Shown here piece by piece: positions 33,896 through 44,941 of a DNA stretch of 64,000 nucleotides. Made by a program: the position numbers and the translations under genes. This stretch comes from Anastrepha obliqua (taxonomy: Eukaryota > Arthropoda > Insecta > Diptera > Tephritidae). Numbering within the stretch: position 1 is the first letter of the stretch; every line of letters starts with the position of its first letter. Under the pieces are notes generated by a model. It was not told where the DNA came from. It ran no database searches and saw nothing but the letters and a program-made list of their open reading frames with translations. The DNA lies in contig NC_072894.1 in NCBI RefSeq assembly GCF_027943255.1, forward strand, positions 74,191,601 through 74,255,600. The letters run 5' to 3'.

Positions 33896-35063
33896 CAGCG
33901 CACAGTGGTGCAAAACTGGAATTTACTATTCAAAACAGTCTACAGCACACATTTCTTGACCGATTTGCAATTTATTTTTTTTGAATTGCTCAGGATAAAA
34001 TTGCTAACAACTCTGTCGTTGCGGATTTTTAAAATAGTTTGCTAATATTGAAATATTTAAACAAATACATTTAAAAAACAAAACTTACAAACTTACAAAA
34101 CTTACAAAATCTTTTAAAAATTAATTATTTTTATGAAACTTGGTATCCGGGGGTTTTCTGGGTCGTTGATTACGAATATAATGTCAGATTTTTAAAATTC
34201 AAAATGGCGGATCCAAATTTATCAAGTTGATGACCACTAAAAAAATTTAATAAATAATCAAATTTAATTGTTCAAAGAATAGTAAATAATAAAATGTGAC
34301 TGTGTAATTAATTATAAAATAGGGTGAAATCATTTGAAAAAAAGGTTACAACTCAAATTTTATTAAATACATAGTAATGAATCATCAAAAATGAATTGTT
34401 TGAATTATAATATCAGATTCGTAATCAGCTACCCTGAAAACCCCCGTATGTCAAGTTTCATAAAAAATAATTAAATTTTAGAAATTTCGACCGCCATATT
34501 GGATCCGCCATTTTGAATTTTAAAAATCTGACATTATATTCGTAATCAACGACCCCAAAAACCCTCAGGTAACAAGTTTCAAGCGAATTCGATTGGATTT
34601 AAAAAAGTTTGTCCGCCATATTGGATCCGCCATTTTGAATTTTGTAAATATGATATCAGATTCGTCATCAGCGACCCCGAAAACCCCCGGATACCAAGTT
34701 TCATAAACAATAATTAACTATAAGAAAATTTTGACCGCCATATTGGATCCGCCATTTTGAATTTTGACAATCTGACATCATATTTGCAATCAGCGACCCA
34801 GAAAACCCCCGGATACCAAGTTTCATAAAAATAATTAATTTTTAAAAGATTTTGTAAGTTTTGTAAGTTTGTAAGTTTTGTTTTTTAAATGTATTTATTT
34901 AAATATTTCAATATTAGCAAAATATTTTAAAAATCCGCAACGACAGAGTTGTTAGCAATTTTATCCTGAGCAATTCAAAAAAAATAAATTGCAAATCGGT
35001 CAAGAAATGTGTGCTGTAGACTGTTTTGAATAGTAGATTCCAGTTTTGCACCACTGTGCAGCG
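33896..35063. mobile_element. Transib-like element with ~310-bp inverted ends
   Basis: The target duplication CAGCG (33896-33900 and 35059-35063) flanks an element of 1158 bp that begins CACAGTGGTGCAAAACTGGA and ends with its inverse. The inverted ends extend about 310 bp with only a few differences, so the element can fold on itself. A CAC[A/T]RTG terminus and a GC-rich 5-bp duplication are diagnostic of the Transib superfamily (family knowledge). The CACAGTG terminus equals the V(D)J recombination heptamer. An A-rich CAAAACA block follows about 23 bases in, near the nonamer position. There is no transposase frame, so it is non-autonomous. Confidence 0.7.
34420..34810. repeat. ~125-bp tandem repeats inside the Transib-like element
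   Basis: Three to four units, each with CGCCATATTGGATCCGCCAT + TTTGAATTTT, then an AT-rich spacer and GCGACCC.GAAAACCCCCGG plus ATACCAAGTTTCATAA. Part of the same unit lies inverted in the left arm (34140-34215). The units sit in the centre of 33901-35058. Confidence 0.75.
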
Positions 35064-35799
35064 GCCACAACAGACATAAACTAACAGGCAATGCAAATGG
35101 GGTGAGTAATAATAAACAAAATATAGTGGAAATGTGAAAAAGGAAAAGTAATAATGACTGTAATGGGTAGTTGTGCAATCATTACGCCCAAAAAATAAAG
35201 AGCGTAACCAAATTGAATAGCTTTTAGTAGGCTGTGCGCTATGGTAGTATTAAAGAGCCTGTGGAGTCAAGGCCTGCGAGCCTTGTGTTTCCTTTGTTGC
35301 AGTAGTCAGGATGCCTTAATTTTCCATTGAATTTTCTTCACTCGTTCAAGTCTCTGTCTGACTAAGGAGAAAGGACTCGAATGCATTAACTGTTCGCTTT
35401 TTTGAAATAATATTATACATATACGTAAACATACATATGTGCATACGGGTTGAACGAGGCAAGGAAATTCAATGAATAATTAAGAGCATGGTGACGATAA
35501 TTGGCCACGGTCAAAGGTGAGATTACGAAATTTATTAGCTTTAAAACAATATAGATATACAGTGGCTCGAACACTCAATCGTACATTCTCAGTGTTCAAT
35601 TTAGAATAGATTTTCGAAACAGTATTTTATTTTTATTTCGAAAAGAAACATGTTTTTCATTTATTTATAGGCAACTTAACTTACATACAGAAAATTATAA
35701 TTATTTAAATTCAACATTTTTATACTGGGAAATAAAAACAATCAAATTCAGAGAATTCAAGTCTACAAAGAAAAAAAAGAATATTCGTATATAAAGGTG
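35064..35799. other. intronic, no feature recognised
   Basis: No coding or repeat structure seen. Confidence 0.4.
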
Positions 35800-36000
35800 A
35801 AAGCCGGCTGATTGTAAAATTGGATGAAGAGGGATACAATTTTAGTGAAATCAGCAATTTAATGGACAGGATTCATTCTTAAGGTCATTACATAATCGGA
35901 AGCAACAAATTTGACTCTACAATTGCCAATAAAAGACGCCAAATACAAAGAAAAAAAATTTATGAGAGCGAGGAACCTATGATTTTAAGCGAGATAAAAT
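35800..36000 (+). mobile_element. possible Tc1-like transposase N-terminal scrap
   Basis: A broken plus frame reads RLIVKLDEEGYNFSEISNLM near 35808-35867. After a stop come SNKFDSTIANKRRQIQRKK and SEEPMI. The pattern matches the first HTH and the 'GRKK' linker of Tc1-type transposases, but no catalytic part is present. Confidence 0.35.
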
Positions 36001-36128
36001 ATACTGGTGGTGACGAAGGGACTTCGAATATTTCTGCCTACTTTAGTTTGATTGAACTTTGTGAAATTTCTATGTAGTGTACTGTATTTAGGGAAAGAAG
36101 TAGGTTGTATTTAAAGAAAGAGGAAATG

Positions 36129-37406
36129 TAATAGGACTATGAATAAGTTCGTGCGGTTTTTTTCGAAATTTGAAACTTTATTGACGTAAAATGGTTACAA
36201 ATTTAATATTCAAAGTATTGTCCATCGCTTACTACTACTTTTTCCCATCTTTCTGGCAATTCACGGATTCCCTTTGTGAAAAATTCGGTCGGTTTTGCCG
36301 CAATCCACGAATCGATCCATTTTTTGACTTCATCGTAATTACGGAAGTGCTGGTCAGCCAGGCCATGTTGCATCGATCGGAAGAGATAGTAATCGGATGG
36401 CGCAAGGTCTGGACTATACGGCGGGTGGGGTAGGACATCCCATTTGAGCGTTTCTAAGTATGTTTTGACCACTTGTGCAACATGTGGCCGAGCATTGTCA
36501 TGTTGCAAAATAACTTTGTCGTGTCTATCGGCGTATTGCGGCCGTTTTTCTCGCAGTGCTCGGCTCAAACGCATCAATTGTCGTCGGTAGACATCCCCCG
36601 TAATCGTTTCATTCGGTTTCAGTAGCTCATAATACACAACACCCAGCTGGTCCCACCAGATACACAGCATAACCTTCAGGCCATGAATATTCTGCGCCGA
36701 CGTCGATGTTGAAGCATGGCCAGGGTATCCATACGTTGCCCGACGTTTTGGATTGTCGTAATGGACCCACTTTTCATCGCCAGTCACAATTCGATGCAAA
36801 AAACCCTTTCTTTTGTGCCGTTGAAGCAGTTGTTCGCATGCCATAAAACGGCGTTCAACGTCTCTTGGCTTCAATTCATACGGCACCCAATGGCCTACCT
36901 TTCGGATCATTCCCACGGCTTTTAAACGTTTGGAAATGGTTGATTGATCAACTCCCAAAGTTTTTGCAACCTCTTCTTGCGTTTGAGCCGGATCTTGATC
37001 GAGCAATTCCTCCAATTCGGTATCCATGAACTTTGGCGGCGCACCCTCGCGTTCTTCGTCTTCCAAGCCAAAATCACGACTTTTAAAGCGTGCAAACCAC
37101 TTCTGGCACGTTCGCTCAGCTAGAGCATGCTCACCATAAACTTCCACCAAGATACGATGACTTTCGGCTGCTTTTTTCTTCATATTAAAAAATTCCCCGC
37201 TAAAACACATTATTTGGCACGAAATTCGACATTTTCAAGTGTGGTAAAAATATTGTTGTTTACGCTTCAAATAAAAAACTTATACTGACGTTTGTGCCTT
37301 ACGACAGTAGCTCTCCAATGAATGTTTGGAAATGTGGATCGATGGAATAATAATCAAGTTACGCCATCTGTTGTAAAACCGCACGAACTTATTCATAGTC
37401 CTATTA
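36129..37406 (-). mobile_element. near-intact DD34D mariner with perfect 30-bp ends
   Basis: TA at 36129-36130 and 37405-37406 flank a 1274-bp element. Its ends are identical inverted repeats of 30 bp, ATAGGACTATGAATAAGTTC then GTGCGGTTTT. The transposase frame is intact on the minus strand. An internally deleted, end-truncated sibling lies at 40555-41035. Perfect ends plus an open frame indicate a recent insertion, within the first large Ccn intron seen in this window. Confidence 0.9.
36203..37210 (-). CDS. mariner transposase (DD34D, 335 aa)
   Basis: Cut-and-paste transposase: binds the element's inverted ends, excises it and inserts at TA. The N-terminal HTH region is residues 10-50 (KKKAAESHRILVEVYGEHAL); the second HTH is around 70-105. 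The linker WVPYEL is at about 108-113. Catalytic Asp 1 is in TGDEKWVHYDN (about 143), Asp 2 in LQHDNARPH (about 238) and Asp 3 in PDLAPSDYYLF, 34 residues after Asp 2, giving DD34D. The C-terminus is RWEKVVVSDGQYFEY. It resembles Mos1 (mauritiana-type), which has 345 residues. Here a more upstream ATG gives MSNFVPNNVF, the canonical start, but it is one base out of frame and stops at once. The open frame therefore starts at MCFSGEFFNM and lacks about 10 N-terminal residues. The sibling at 40.9 kb shares this frame change. Confidence 0.9.
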   Translation of the reverse strand: MCFSGEFFNMKKKAAESHRILVEVYGEHALAERTCQKWFARFKSRDFGLEDEEREGAPPKFMDTELEELLDQDPAQTQEEVAKTLGVDQSTISKRLKAVGMIRKVGHWVPYELKPRDVERRFMACEQLLQRHKRKGFLHRIVTGDEKWVHYDNPKRRATYGYPGHASTSTSAQNIHGLKVMLCIWWDQLGVVYYELLKPNETITGDVYRRQLMRLSRALREKRPQYADRHDKVILQHDNARPHVAQVVKTYLETLKWDVLPHPPYSPDLAPSDYYLFRSMQHGLADQHFRNYDEVKKWIDSWIAAKPTEFFTKGIRELPERWEKVVVSDGQYFEY

Positions 37407-39962
37407 GTTTCATACAGAGCTATGAAAAAACCGTCGGGTATTTTGGGAATCGATAACAATGCAAAGGAAAATACTTTACGGCTACCTTATGTCTTGTTCA
37501 TTTTTATTATAAACACTTTTGTTCGTTGCTCATTTGTAGGGTCGTAAGAATCGAAAGCTTAATTAATTATGCGCCACTTTTTGGTGCTGCATGAGCTTTC
37601 GTCATAGAGAATTGCATGGGAAATTGAACAATTGCAGAACGCATTAAAATTCAGCATGTTACTATTGAAGTACTGAGATCCCTTCATTTCGATAGTCCGA
37701 AAGTATTTTAAATCGCGGCGGCGGCAATGTGAATTGGCTACCAAACCATGCGATTTTATTTGTGTTGACAGCGCCGATATAAAACTTCTGTTTTAGTGTT
37801 ACGAGGAAGAAGAAACATAAACAATTGTTATATTTTTCCACAAGAATTGTGGAAAATGCATTCGGGATACTTAAAACATGATTCAGACGATGACTGCATT
37901 TCAAGAAAAGTACAGAATTGGGTTTAATGGTTAAAATTATTGTATGTGGATATATTCTAGGTAACACTTGCTGTTCAAAATATGCTAACATTGAAGATGA
38001 AACATTAACAAAAGAATGTAAATAATACACATTTCTAAGGGAACCAAATTTCAACTAAAAATCGACGTTTTTCAAGAGCTATAAATTTGCCATAATTCTA
38101 ATGCGTAATGGCGTAGTTAAAAAACTCTATTCCGCATAAAATTTATCTCAGAATTTTCTTCTTTTTTATGCATACATTTACTGTTAGTGTTACCAATTGC
38201 AAAAGGCTGTCCTGCCAAACTAATGACGAAAAACAAAGCGAATGGAATGGATCATAAATTGAACCAGATTTCTATCAGGATCACATCAACGTTTCTGCAA
38301 TTGCATGCAAAATTGTTATTCGCATCGCGATCATTGTCCGTTGGAACACAGCTCCCATCAGCATGTTTAGCTTACAGAGAGCGGCGGAACGGAGGACTGC
38401 GGGAGTATTAACTGAACTACTGCGTGAGCTTTTGATGAAATGCACTGTAGAACTTTTGAGCCCGCTAGCGATCCGAAATTCTATCTATATATATATAATT
38501 TAAAATGAATTAGTCTTTAAAAATAATCTTTGGAAATTTTATTACATGACCCTACTACTTTCAGCTTGGATTAGATTCATTGCACCCCTTAAATTAGTGT
38601 TGTACTATGTGACAGATAATTGAACCTTTTTGAAATAGGAAATTGCATGCCAATACCGCATGGACAATTCCTGACGTGCAAGATGACACTTAGATTTTGG
38701 GTTCTATATTGGATCCTTATTATAAAAGAAAATCGTAACTTTTTAAATTTCATAATAGGCAGTGCCTCTTATGCCTGTTCTACTTCTGGCATTAAGATGA
38801 AAAATAGGTTTGGTTTAAAATCAGCTCTGTCTGCATTTTTTGTTTGTTTTCCATATCAAAGCAAATAATAATAATGAGTTAATTGCATGGATTATACTAT
38901 AGATTACCAGGTTTCGCCATTCGCTATGGTGAAAAACTAAATTGTGAGAGTAACTTCGACTGCTACGTCATATCGGACTCAGCAGCGGAATTCTGCCCGC
39001 TCATTTCAAACGTATTCTCACACTCGTTCAATCAGTTGTTTGTCAGACGGCAACGAAGTAATAGGAGTAATGGCTGCGTTTATTTTTTATCGTATGCCAC
39101 CAATAAAATCTCAGTTGTTTCGTAGGCAAGACTCATTTATGATCTATGTGACGCCAACGAATCAGCTCATTCTTTCAAATTCACTGAGAGCCGGTTAACG
39201 GTCAGTTATTGTCTCTTCACCATGAGTTAATTGAAAATGTGCGTACATGGTCGCCTCATTTACAAGTTCACACCACAAACTATACTAGCTGAGCCTATGA
39301 GGATCAAGCAAAGCAAAGTGCTAACACGTTTGAGGATGCAACAAATGTTAAGTGACAAGTTGTCAAATGTAAGGAAATGTTAGAAAATGTATTAACAAAG
39401 GAAAGCTCTTTCATGTTTATTAAAAAAAGCACCAGTGCACAATTGTACTTCGTATCTGATGCATTTACTGTAATCCTTGCCCCACAAGTTGCAATATTGC
39501 TTACAAAATATGCAAACGTATTTCCTGTCCCTACTGCCTAAACACGTTGGCATTTTTTCATTATACTGATAGACTATAAACATTTTTCAATTTAATACAT
39601 TTTTATCTCTTTGTATCAATGCCATTGTGCACCTGTAGGTGGTGCCAATTTTCATTCATTCCGGTGTCTCCTTTGCCACTTCATCATGCCAAGTAAATCC
39701 TATTGCCACATAAATTCAATTTACTCTAATACGCTTTGGCATTTATTCCATTGACGATGCGGCATAAACCACACACATATAGACTTATGTTATACATGTA
39801 TGGGTGCATAGGAACCCTGCAGGGAAAGGCCCTTGGTGCCGAAATAGTGGCTGTTTTAGAGGAACTTCTGTTGTTTTTTTCCATATTGACACACATATTC
39901 TTCGAGTTCAAGTTGGAGTTAGTGGTTGATGTTATATATCTCAATTACAAGCTTCTAATAAA
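37407..39962. other. intronic, no feature recognised
   Basis: About 2.5 kb of AT-rich intron. Frames at 37662-38054, 38620-39198 and 39736-39987 carry no motif. The segment 39155-39205 (AATCAGCTCATTCTTTCAAA) weakly resembles 54241-54290 and may be part of a low-copy repeat. A CCCTGCAGGG palindrome is at 39827. Confidence 0.45.
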
Positions 39963-39964
39963 TA

Positions 39965-40158
39965 CAAGGTGGCGCAAGGCTTTATAATTTTTCTAAATGG
40001 CGTTATACGTCAATCATATTTGACAATTGTGAACTAGACAGTTGTGGTATTCAAGAATGGAGCGCGTATAGGTCGAAATAAAAATTGCCATTACTCAAAA
40101 CTAATTTTACTTTTTATTTAAGTTATTCTATCACAAAGATTAACTCTGAGTCACCTTC
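39965..40158. repeat. GGTGGCGC-family MITE (copy b)
   Basis: TA, then CAAGGTGGCGCAAGGC at 39965. It ends with a degraded inverse (TCACCTTC at 40158) followed by TA. The interior shares GACAATTGTGAACTAGACAG and ATGGAGCGCG with copy a at 22.3 kb (CTAGACAGCTACAG, ATGGAGCGCG). Confidence 0.55.
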
Positions 40159-40554
40159 TATAACAACGTGCTAATGATTAAATGCTATTTTGGAGGTACG
40201 ATCAGTTCGATTGGTTCTCTCCTCAACCTAAGGAGAGTCCCAAAGTATTACTTTCCCACCTTCTTTTGACCTTAAAAATATTTAAGTAGTCCAGAAGATT
40301 CGCCCATGTTACTATAGAAAAAATATGTGCCAAAAATTCGTTTTCTTGCAACCTACTAACCTGATAAAAAATATGTAGATGATGATCTGACAAAAAACCG
40401 TTTGTACGGTAAATACAAAAAGACAAAATCTCCTATCCGAGTGAATAAATCACCTCCAGTAGCATCTTTGCTGAGGTTTGGAAAAATTTAAAAAATCTGA
40501 AACCACTTATTAGCTATTCGCTTACTAACTGTATCACCTCCAAAGGATCCATAT

Positions 40555-41035
40555 ATATAGGTCTATGAATAAGTTCGTGCGGTTTTTTTTCGAAATTTGA
40601 ATTTCGGATCATTCCCATGGCTTTTAAACGTTTGGAAATGGTTGATTGATCAACTCCCAAAGTTTTTGCAACCTCTTCTTGCGTTTGAGCCGGATCTTGA
40701 TCGAGCAATTCCTCCAATTCGGTATCCATGAACTTTGGCGGCGCGGCCAAAATCACCACTTTTAAAGCGTGCAAACCACTTCTGGCACGTTCGCTCAGCT
40801 AGAGCATGCTCACCATAAACTTCCACCAAGATACGATGACTTTCGGCTGCTTTTTTCTTCATATTAAAGAATTCCCCGCAAAAACACATTATTTGGCACG
40901 AAATTCGACATTTTCAAGTGTGGTAAAAATATTGTTGTTTACGCTTCAAATAAAAAACTTATACTGACGTTTGTGCCTTACGACAGTAGCTCTCCAATGA
41001 ATGTTTGGAAATGTGGATCGATGGAATAATAATCA
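40555..41035 (-). mobile_element. deletion derivative of the 36-kb mariner
   Basis: The left end TCTATGAATAAGTTCGTGCGG (40562) matches the 36-kb terminal repeat. After about 40 bp it jumps to the equivalent of 36898, deleting some 710 bp that cover catalytic Asp 1 to the C-terminus. The rest (40601-41034) matches 36898-37354 apart from a deletion of roughly 25 bp near 40745 that shifts the frame. The right terminal repeat is lost at 41035. The N-terminal frame 40889-40650 starts MCFCGEFFNMKKKAAESH, almost identical to the intact copy. Confidence 0.85.
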
Positions 41036-42796
41036 TTTACTTTTTTATTACAATTATTTTACTTACAACTTCGGTATCCACTGAACCCAGTTTATACTTG
41101 CGCAATAAACAAACTCTACCAACTTCATTAGACACCGTCACAGACTAAAGCTAAAATTTCCGAACTCTCAATGTCCAGTACGATCTCTTAGTCAGCCGAC
41201 CTGCCGATGTATACGATTTCAGAAAATGGTTTGTACATAAATAACCACCTGTACACACTGTTGTGGATAGGCTTTAAAGGCACAAAAAGTATCAGAAATC
41301 AAGAAAATCGCACGAAAATTCTTGATGCTTTTGAAGTTCATTAGGTAAGACAGTCACAATTTTAGTAGTGACATTTGAAAACCGCACATTTTTCGCAATT
41401 TGGAAATTTTGAAAAAGGCTCAAAAGTTGTAGAGAAGTTGCCATTAATATTAATTTAAAGTTTCCAGGAAGGCTACCTGTGTCAGCTGCAGCGATCGGCT
41501 AATGTATCGATTATTTGATTGAATAGATCGTAACCAATGGAAATCTCTCAAACTTATTAATAATAGATCTGGTTTTTGATACATCTTTACCCATAATTAT
41601 TACTAAACTTTCTCAATATGGTTTAATAATACATTTCTTCACTGCAACTGTTTCGTAGAGTATTCTGAGACTAAGAGAAGTGGTGCCCGGTTGAAGTGTT
41701 CTTGTTTTCAATGTTCAAAAGTTCATAATGAGCTGTTATAGAGTCAGTCAAATCAAAGTGTTCCTCAAATTGAAAAAAGTTAGATTTGCAATAAAAAAAG
41801 ATTCGTGATATTCTACAGAAATTTAGTTGGCAAGATCGCGAGATGGTTTGTAATTTTCACTAATTTCCAAATCATTAGGGAAATCAGTATCTTTTATTTG
41901 AGTTATTTCTAGCAGACACCTTACGATTAAAAAATAAAATGCCTACCTATAAATGAAATGGGGACATAATAAAGAAAGAAAAACAAAAATAAAAGGCGTA
42001 AATGGGAAAAGTGCAGGAAACACAGCAATTGGTACAATAACAACAGTAAATTGAATGAAGAGAGAAGAGCACACAGTTACATATAAGCTAATACACATTT
42101 GTAAATAAATATAAACAAATACATAGTCACACATACTCGTACGTATGTCTGTATTGCTACCCTGCAATAAATGCGACTTGTCCCGGTTGTGTCCGGGGCC
42201 AGTAGCGCAAGGTAACATACCGATACTGCCCATTTTAATTCTATTATATAAATGAACTGTTTCCATCTGTTTGAGTTTGTACTATAAAAATACTAATTGT
42301 AGCCTTTTGAACCCGAATGGGTATAAGGCAAGACTAGTCTCGAAACGGTTTCGAAATTCGACATTTCTATGTGTCGCTGTTGGTGCTTTATAGTATTAAT
42401 GTACCTCATTTAAGGTCCGAAGTGCAAATCTTGGCACAGGCAAACAAATTTATTTATTATTTTTTCCGTTAAAACTGCTTTGTAAATTTTAATATTAAAT
42501 TTTTTTTAATATACATTTTCCAAGTAACTTTTTATTTGATTTGAAAAATTCACATGCCCGCGAACAGACTTGAAACGGAATTTCAAGCTGTGGTCTTCAC
42601 ATTACGCCATTCACCTTGTGTGCGAGTGCTTACTTTGAAACTTCGAAGAAGTGATTCGTAATTGTCGAATTAATAATAAATTGAGTCTAATCTCGGAATA
42701 CTCTTTTCAGAGGTTGGCCGCAGAATATTTTGCATCTGTAATAATTTTCACTCCTTCTCTCAGCGCCCCACCCCTCTGACTCACTCCCTTTTGTCA
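41036..42796. other. intronic, no feature recognised
   Basis: AT-rich. The frame at 42266-41943 (minus) and the GC-richer patch 42160-42220 (TTGTCCCGGTTGTGTCCGGG) may be an old repeat. No gene. Confidence 0.4.
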
Positions 42797-42802
42797 ACTT
42801 AC

Positions 42803-42882
42803 CTCGCAGACACATTGTGTTTTACAATCCAATTTAAATGTCTGTCCGTGTGCATATGTTGTATTGCCAACAGTACAGTTTG
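42803..42882 (-). CDS. Ccn: Ccn exon: first half of VWC domain
   Basis: This is an 80-nt minus-strand exon. The acceptor GTCGTTTGTGCAG ends at 42883 and the donor GTAAGT starts at 42802. It ends on a complete codon, so it meets exon 33487-33343 in phase 0. It encodes [15 protein letters not shown], then [11 protein letters not shown]. 'C..G..Y..G..F...C...C.C' is the start of a VWC domain and supplies the four cysteines missing from the next exon. The 3' boundary is firm. The 5' boundary is less so: the frame also runs on upstream through another Cys-containing stretch (to about 42950), so the exon could be longer. The IGFBP-like domain expected before it in CCN proteins was not found. Confidence 0.7.
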
Positions 42883-42884
42883 CT

Positions 42885-43734
42885 GCACAAACGACGCACA
42901 GATGTTGCAAAGTCCGATGGCCACAAGTTGAATACATCGGTGAGTGTTGCCAGCAAATATAGTGTTGATATGTTGATGATGTTGATGCGATTGTGTACCG
43001 GCGGCGCAGTTAAGTTGAGTTGTTGAATAGAAAAATGTAAAAAAAAACAAAAGAACAGAGTAAATTTAGAACATCAAATGAAGATATATGGAATTGCTGG
43101 CGTTTTTTTTTCGATTTTCAGTATTACTACCATATTTACAGTAAAAGTGTTTGATAAAATAAACTGGCGAGGGATCAGTCAAAATACATAGGAACAAATA
43201 CAACAGTACTTCTGGCTAAAATGAAATGAAATCGTGTTGCATATGGCTTTGTTGTATTTTTCCATTACACATACATATATATATGCACACACACATATAT
43301 ACACACATACATACACATGCACTTCACAGCAGATACAAAAATGCATTTATCAAGGGAGCCATAGAATGGTTTTGTATTAGTTTTATGGCTCAAATGTTAT
43401 TTTGCAGTCCAACAGAATGCTGACAGTATTTGAGAGATTCACATAGATACATACTCACTGACTCCCGTGAATGTTTTTTTTAGTATCACTCAATACACAA
43501 GAGATTGCGGAAATAAAAACCAGCATTCTGTCAAGTTAAATGACGCTTTTGAAAATATTTTGACCAATTGAAAATAAAAAAATCTTTTGTTTGTTTTCTC
43601 GTGCTCGATACAATGTAAGCGATAACAGCAGCTTACACTTCTTCCCCACTGTGGTGCTAATTGAGAAATTTTGGTTTAAATTTAAATTATCCCAAATGAT
43701 ATCTTGATTTTCAAATAAAGAGTTTTTAAGTAAT
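42885..43734. other. intronic with CA/TA microsatellite
   Basis: Contains a mixed (CA)n/(TA)n tract at 43266-43320. Otherwise AT-rich with no recognised feature. Confidence 0.45.
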
Positions 43735-44370
43735 AACACCACTAGTGTTGTCCCGATACGAGTAACTGTGTGTAAATACTCGAAACTTTGTTAAAGTGCA
43801 GAGTACTTTTTGTACTCGAGTCATTCACGAAAGTACTCAAGCGGGTATCAAGTACGCGGTTAGAGTATTTACTTACACTTAGTAGTTCTCTTTCAAGAAG
43901 TTTTGTTTGAAATTACATGAATTTTGATGCAGTGATGTGCCAATACTGGTACATCGGAGCTGATAAATCGGTTCGGCCGCATAGAGAGAACTCTAATAAA
44001 AGCATTGCTATACATATCCACAACTTTGGACTCAAGTCTCGAACATATTTACTTTAAAGTTTGGGAGGGAAAGCTACTCAAAAGAAAAAGATTAGAGAGT
44101 TTGTTAAACCAAAGGTCGAATTGTATACAGCGGCACCTATTTTAGCCTTAAAAATTAGTTCGCCAGAAGAATGGGAAGATTACAAAAGCACGTTTTTAAT
44201 TCTCTGCAAAATAGCAAAAAGGAGTTTCGGTGTGAGTCTAAAATGAGTCTAATAACAGTAAATATCAAGTACTTCTCCAAGTACTTTTTAGGAGCCATAC
44301 TTTTCTTCGTTACTTTTATCGCGTAAAGGTAGAGAGTACAATACGATAACGGAACAACATTAAACACCAT
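43735..44370 (+). mobile_element. hAT element remnant with 8-bp target duplication
   Basis: The target duplication AACACCAC (43735-43742) and AACACCAT (44363-44370) match at 7 of 8. The ends are TAGTGTTGTCCCG at 43743 and, inverted from 44362, TAATGTTGTTCCG. An 8-bp duplication is the hAT hallmark. The interior frame 44061-44246 reads EWEDYKSTFLILCKIAKRSF, which resembles the C-terminal hAT dimerisation segment ('YPxLxxIAKRxLxVP'). At 620 bp most of the transposase is gone. Confidence 0.65.
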
Positions 44371-44579
44371 CAGACTAACTTAGAACGAGTGGGCAATAAA
44401 GGCGGCTCGTTTGTTATTTTCTTTAAGTATTTGCACTAGCTTCCTTCCTTTCAATTTATTGAGTCTTTTTACTCAATAAACTCTTTGTAAACTTGACAAT
44501 GCAAGGCATGGCTGTAGTGCATAATCCATTTGACAGTGCCAGTCTGCAGGCATTTATTCACTGCACCAGATTATTTTTA

Positions 44580-44700
44580 TTAGGGTGTGAAAATTATTGT
44601 GTACCCCTTGTCCTCATTTTCTTTAAGAAATTCTGCGCTTAAGCCGTCGATTTCAAATGCTTTGTAATTCGATTGTTTCATAATACCGCGGTAAGTTCCA
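44580..44700 (-). pseudogene. short LINE reverse-transcriptase scrap
   Basis: On the minus strand YKAFEIDGLSAEFLKENED resembles the RT fingers motif 'NNKAAGIDGLPAEFLK' of RTE-type LINEs. No neighbouring RT motifs are readable. Confidence 0.35.
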
Positions 44701-44941
44701 TAAAAGTGGGATAAAGTGATGTTGGCGATTTTACTTGGACACAAATTGGCCAAAACAAGCTTGGGGAAAAGTAATGGAATTTCTTGGGCTTTATTTAGCA
44801 CACGCCTTGAATTGTGAAAAAACATTTCTTCATTTCTACCTCATTTGGGGACAGAGCATTTCGTTCTTCCCTAGAATCAGAAGAATAAACAAAATTGTCT
44901 AATCTTAGTACTGTTGCCTTTGCAGGTACTCGTGCCTATGC

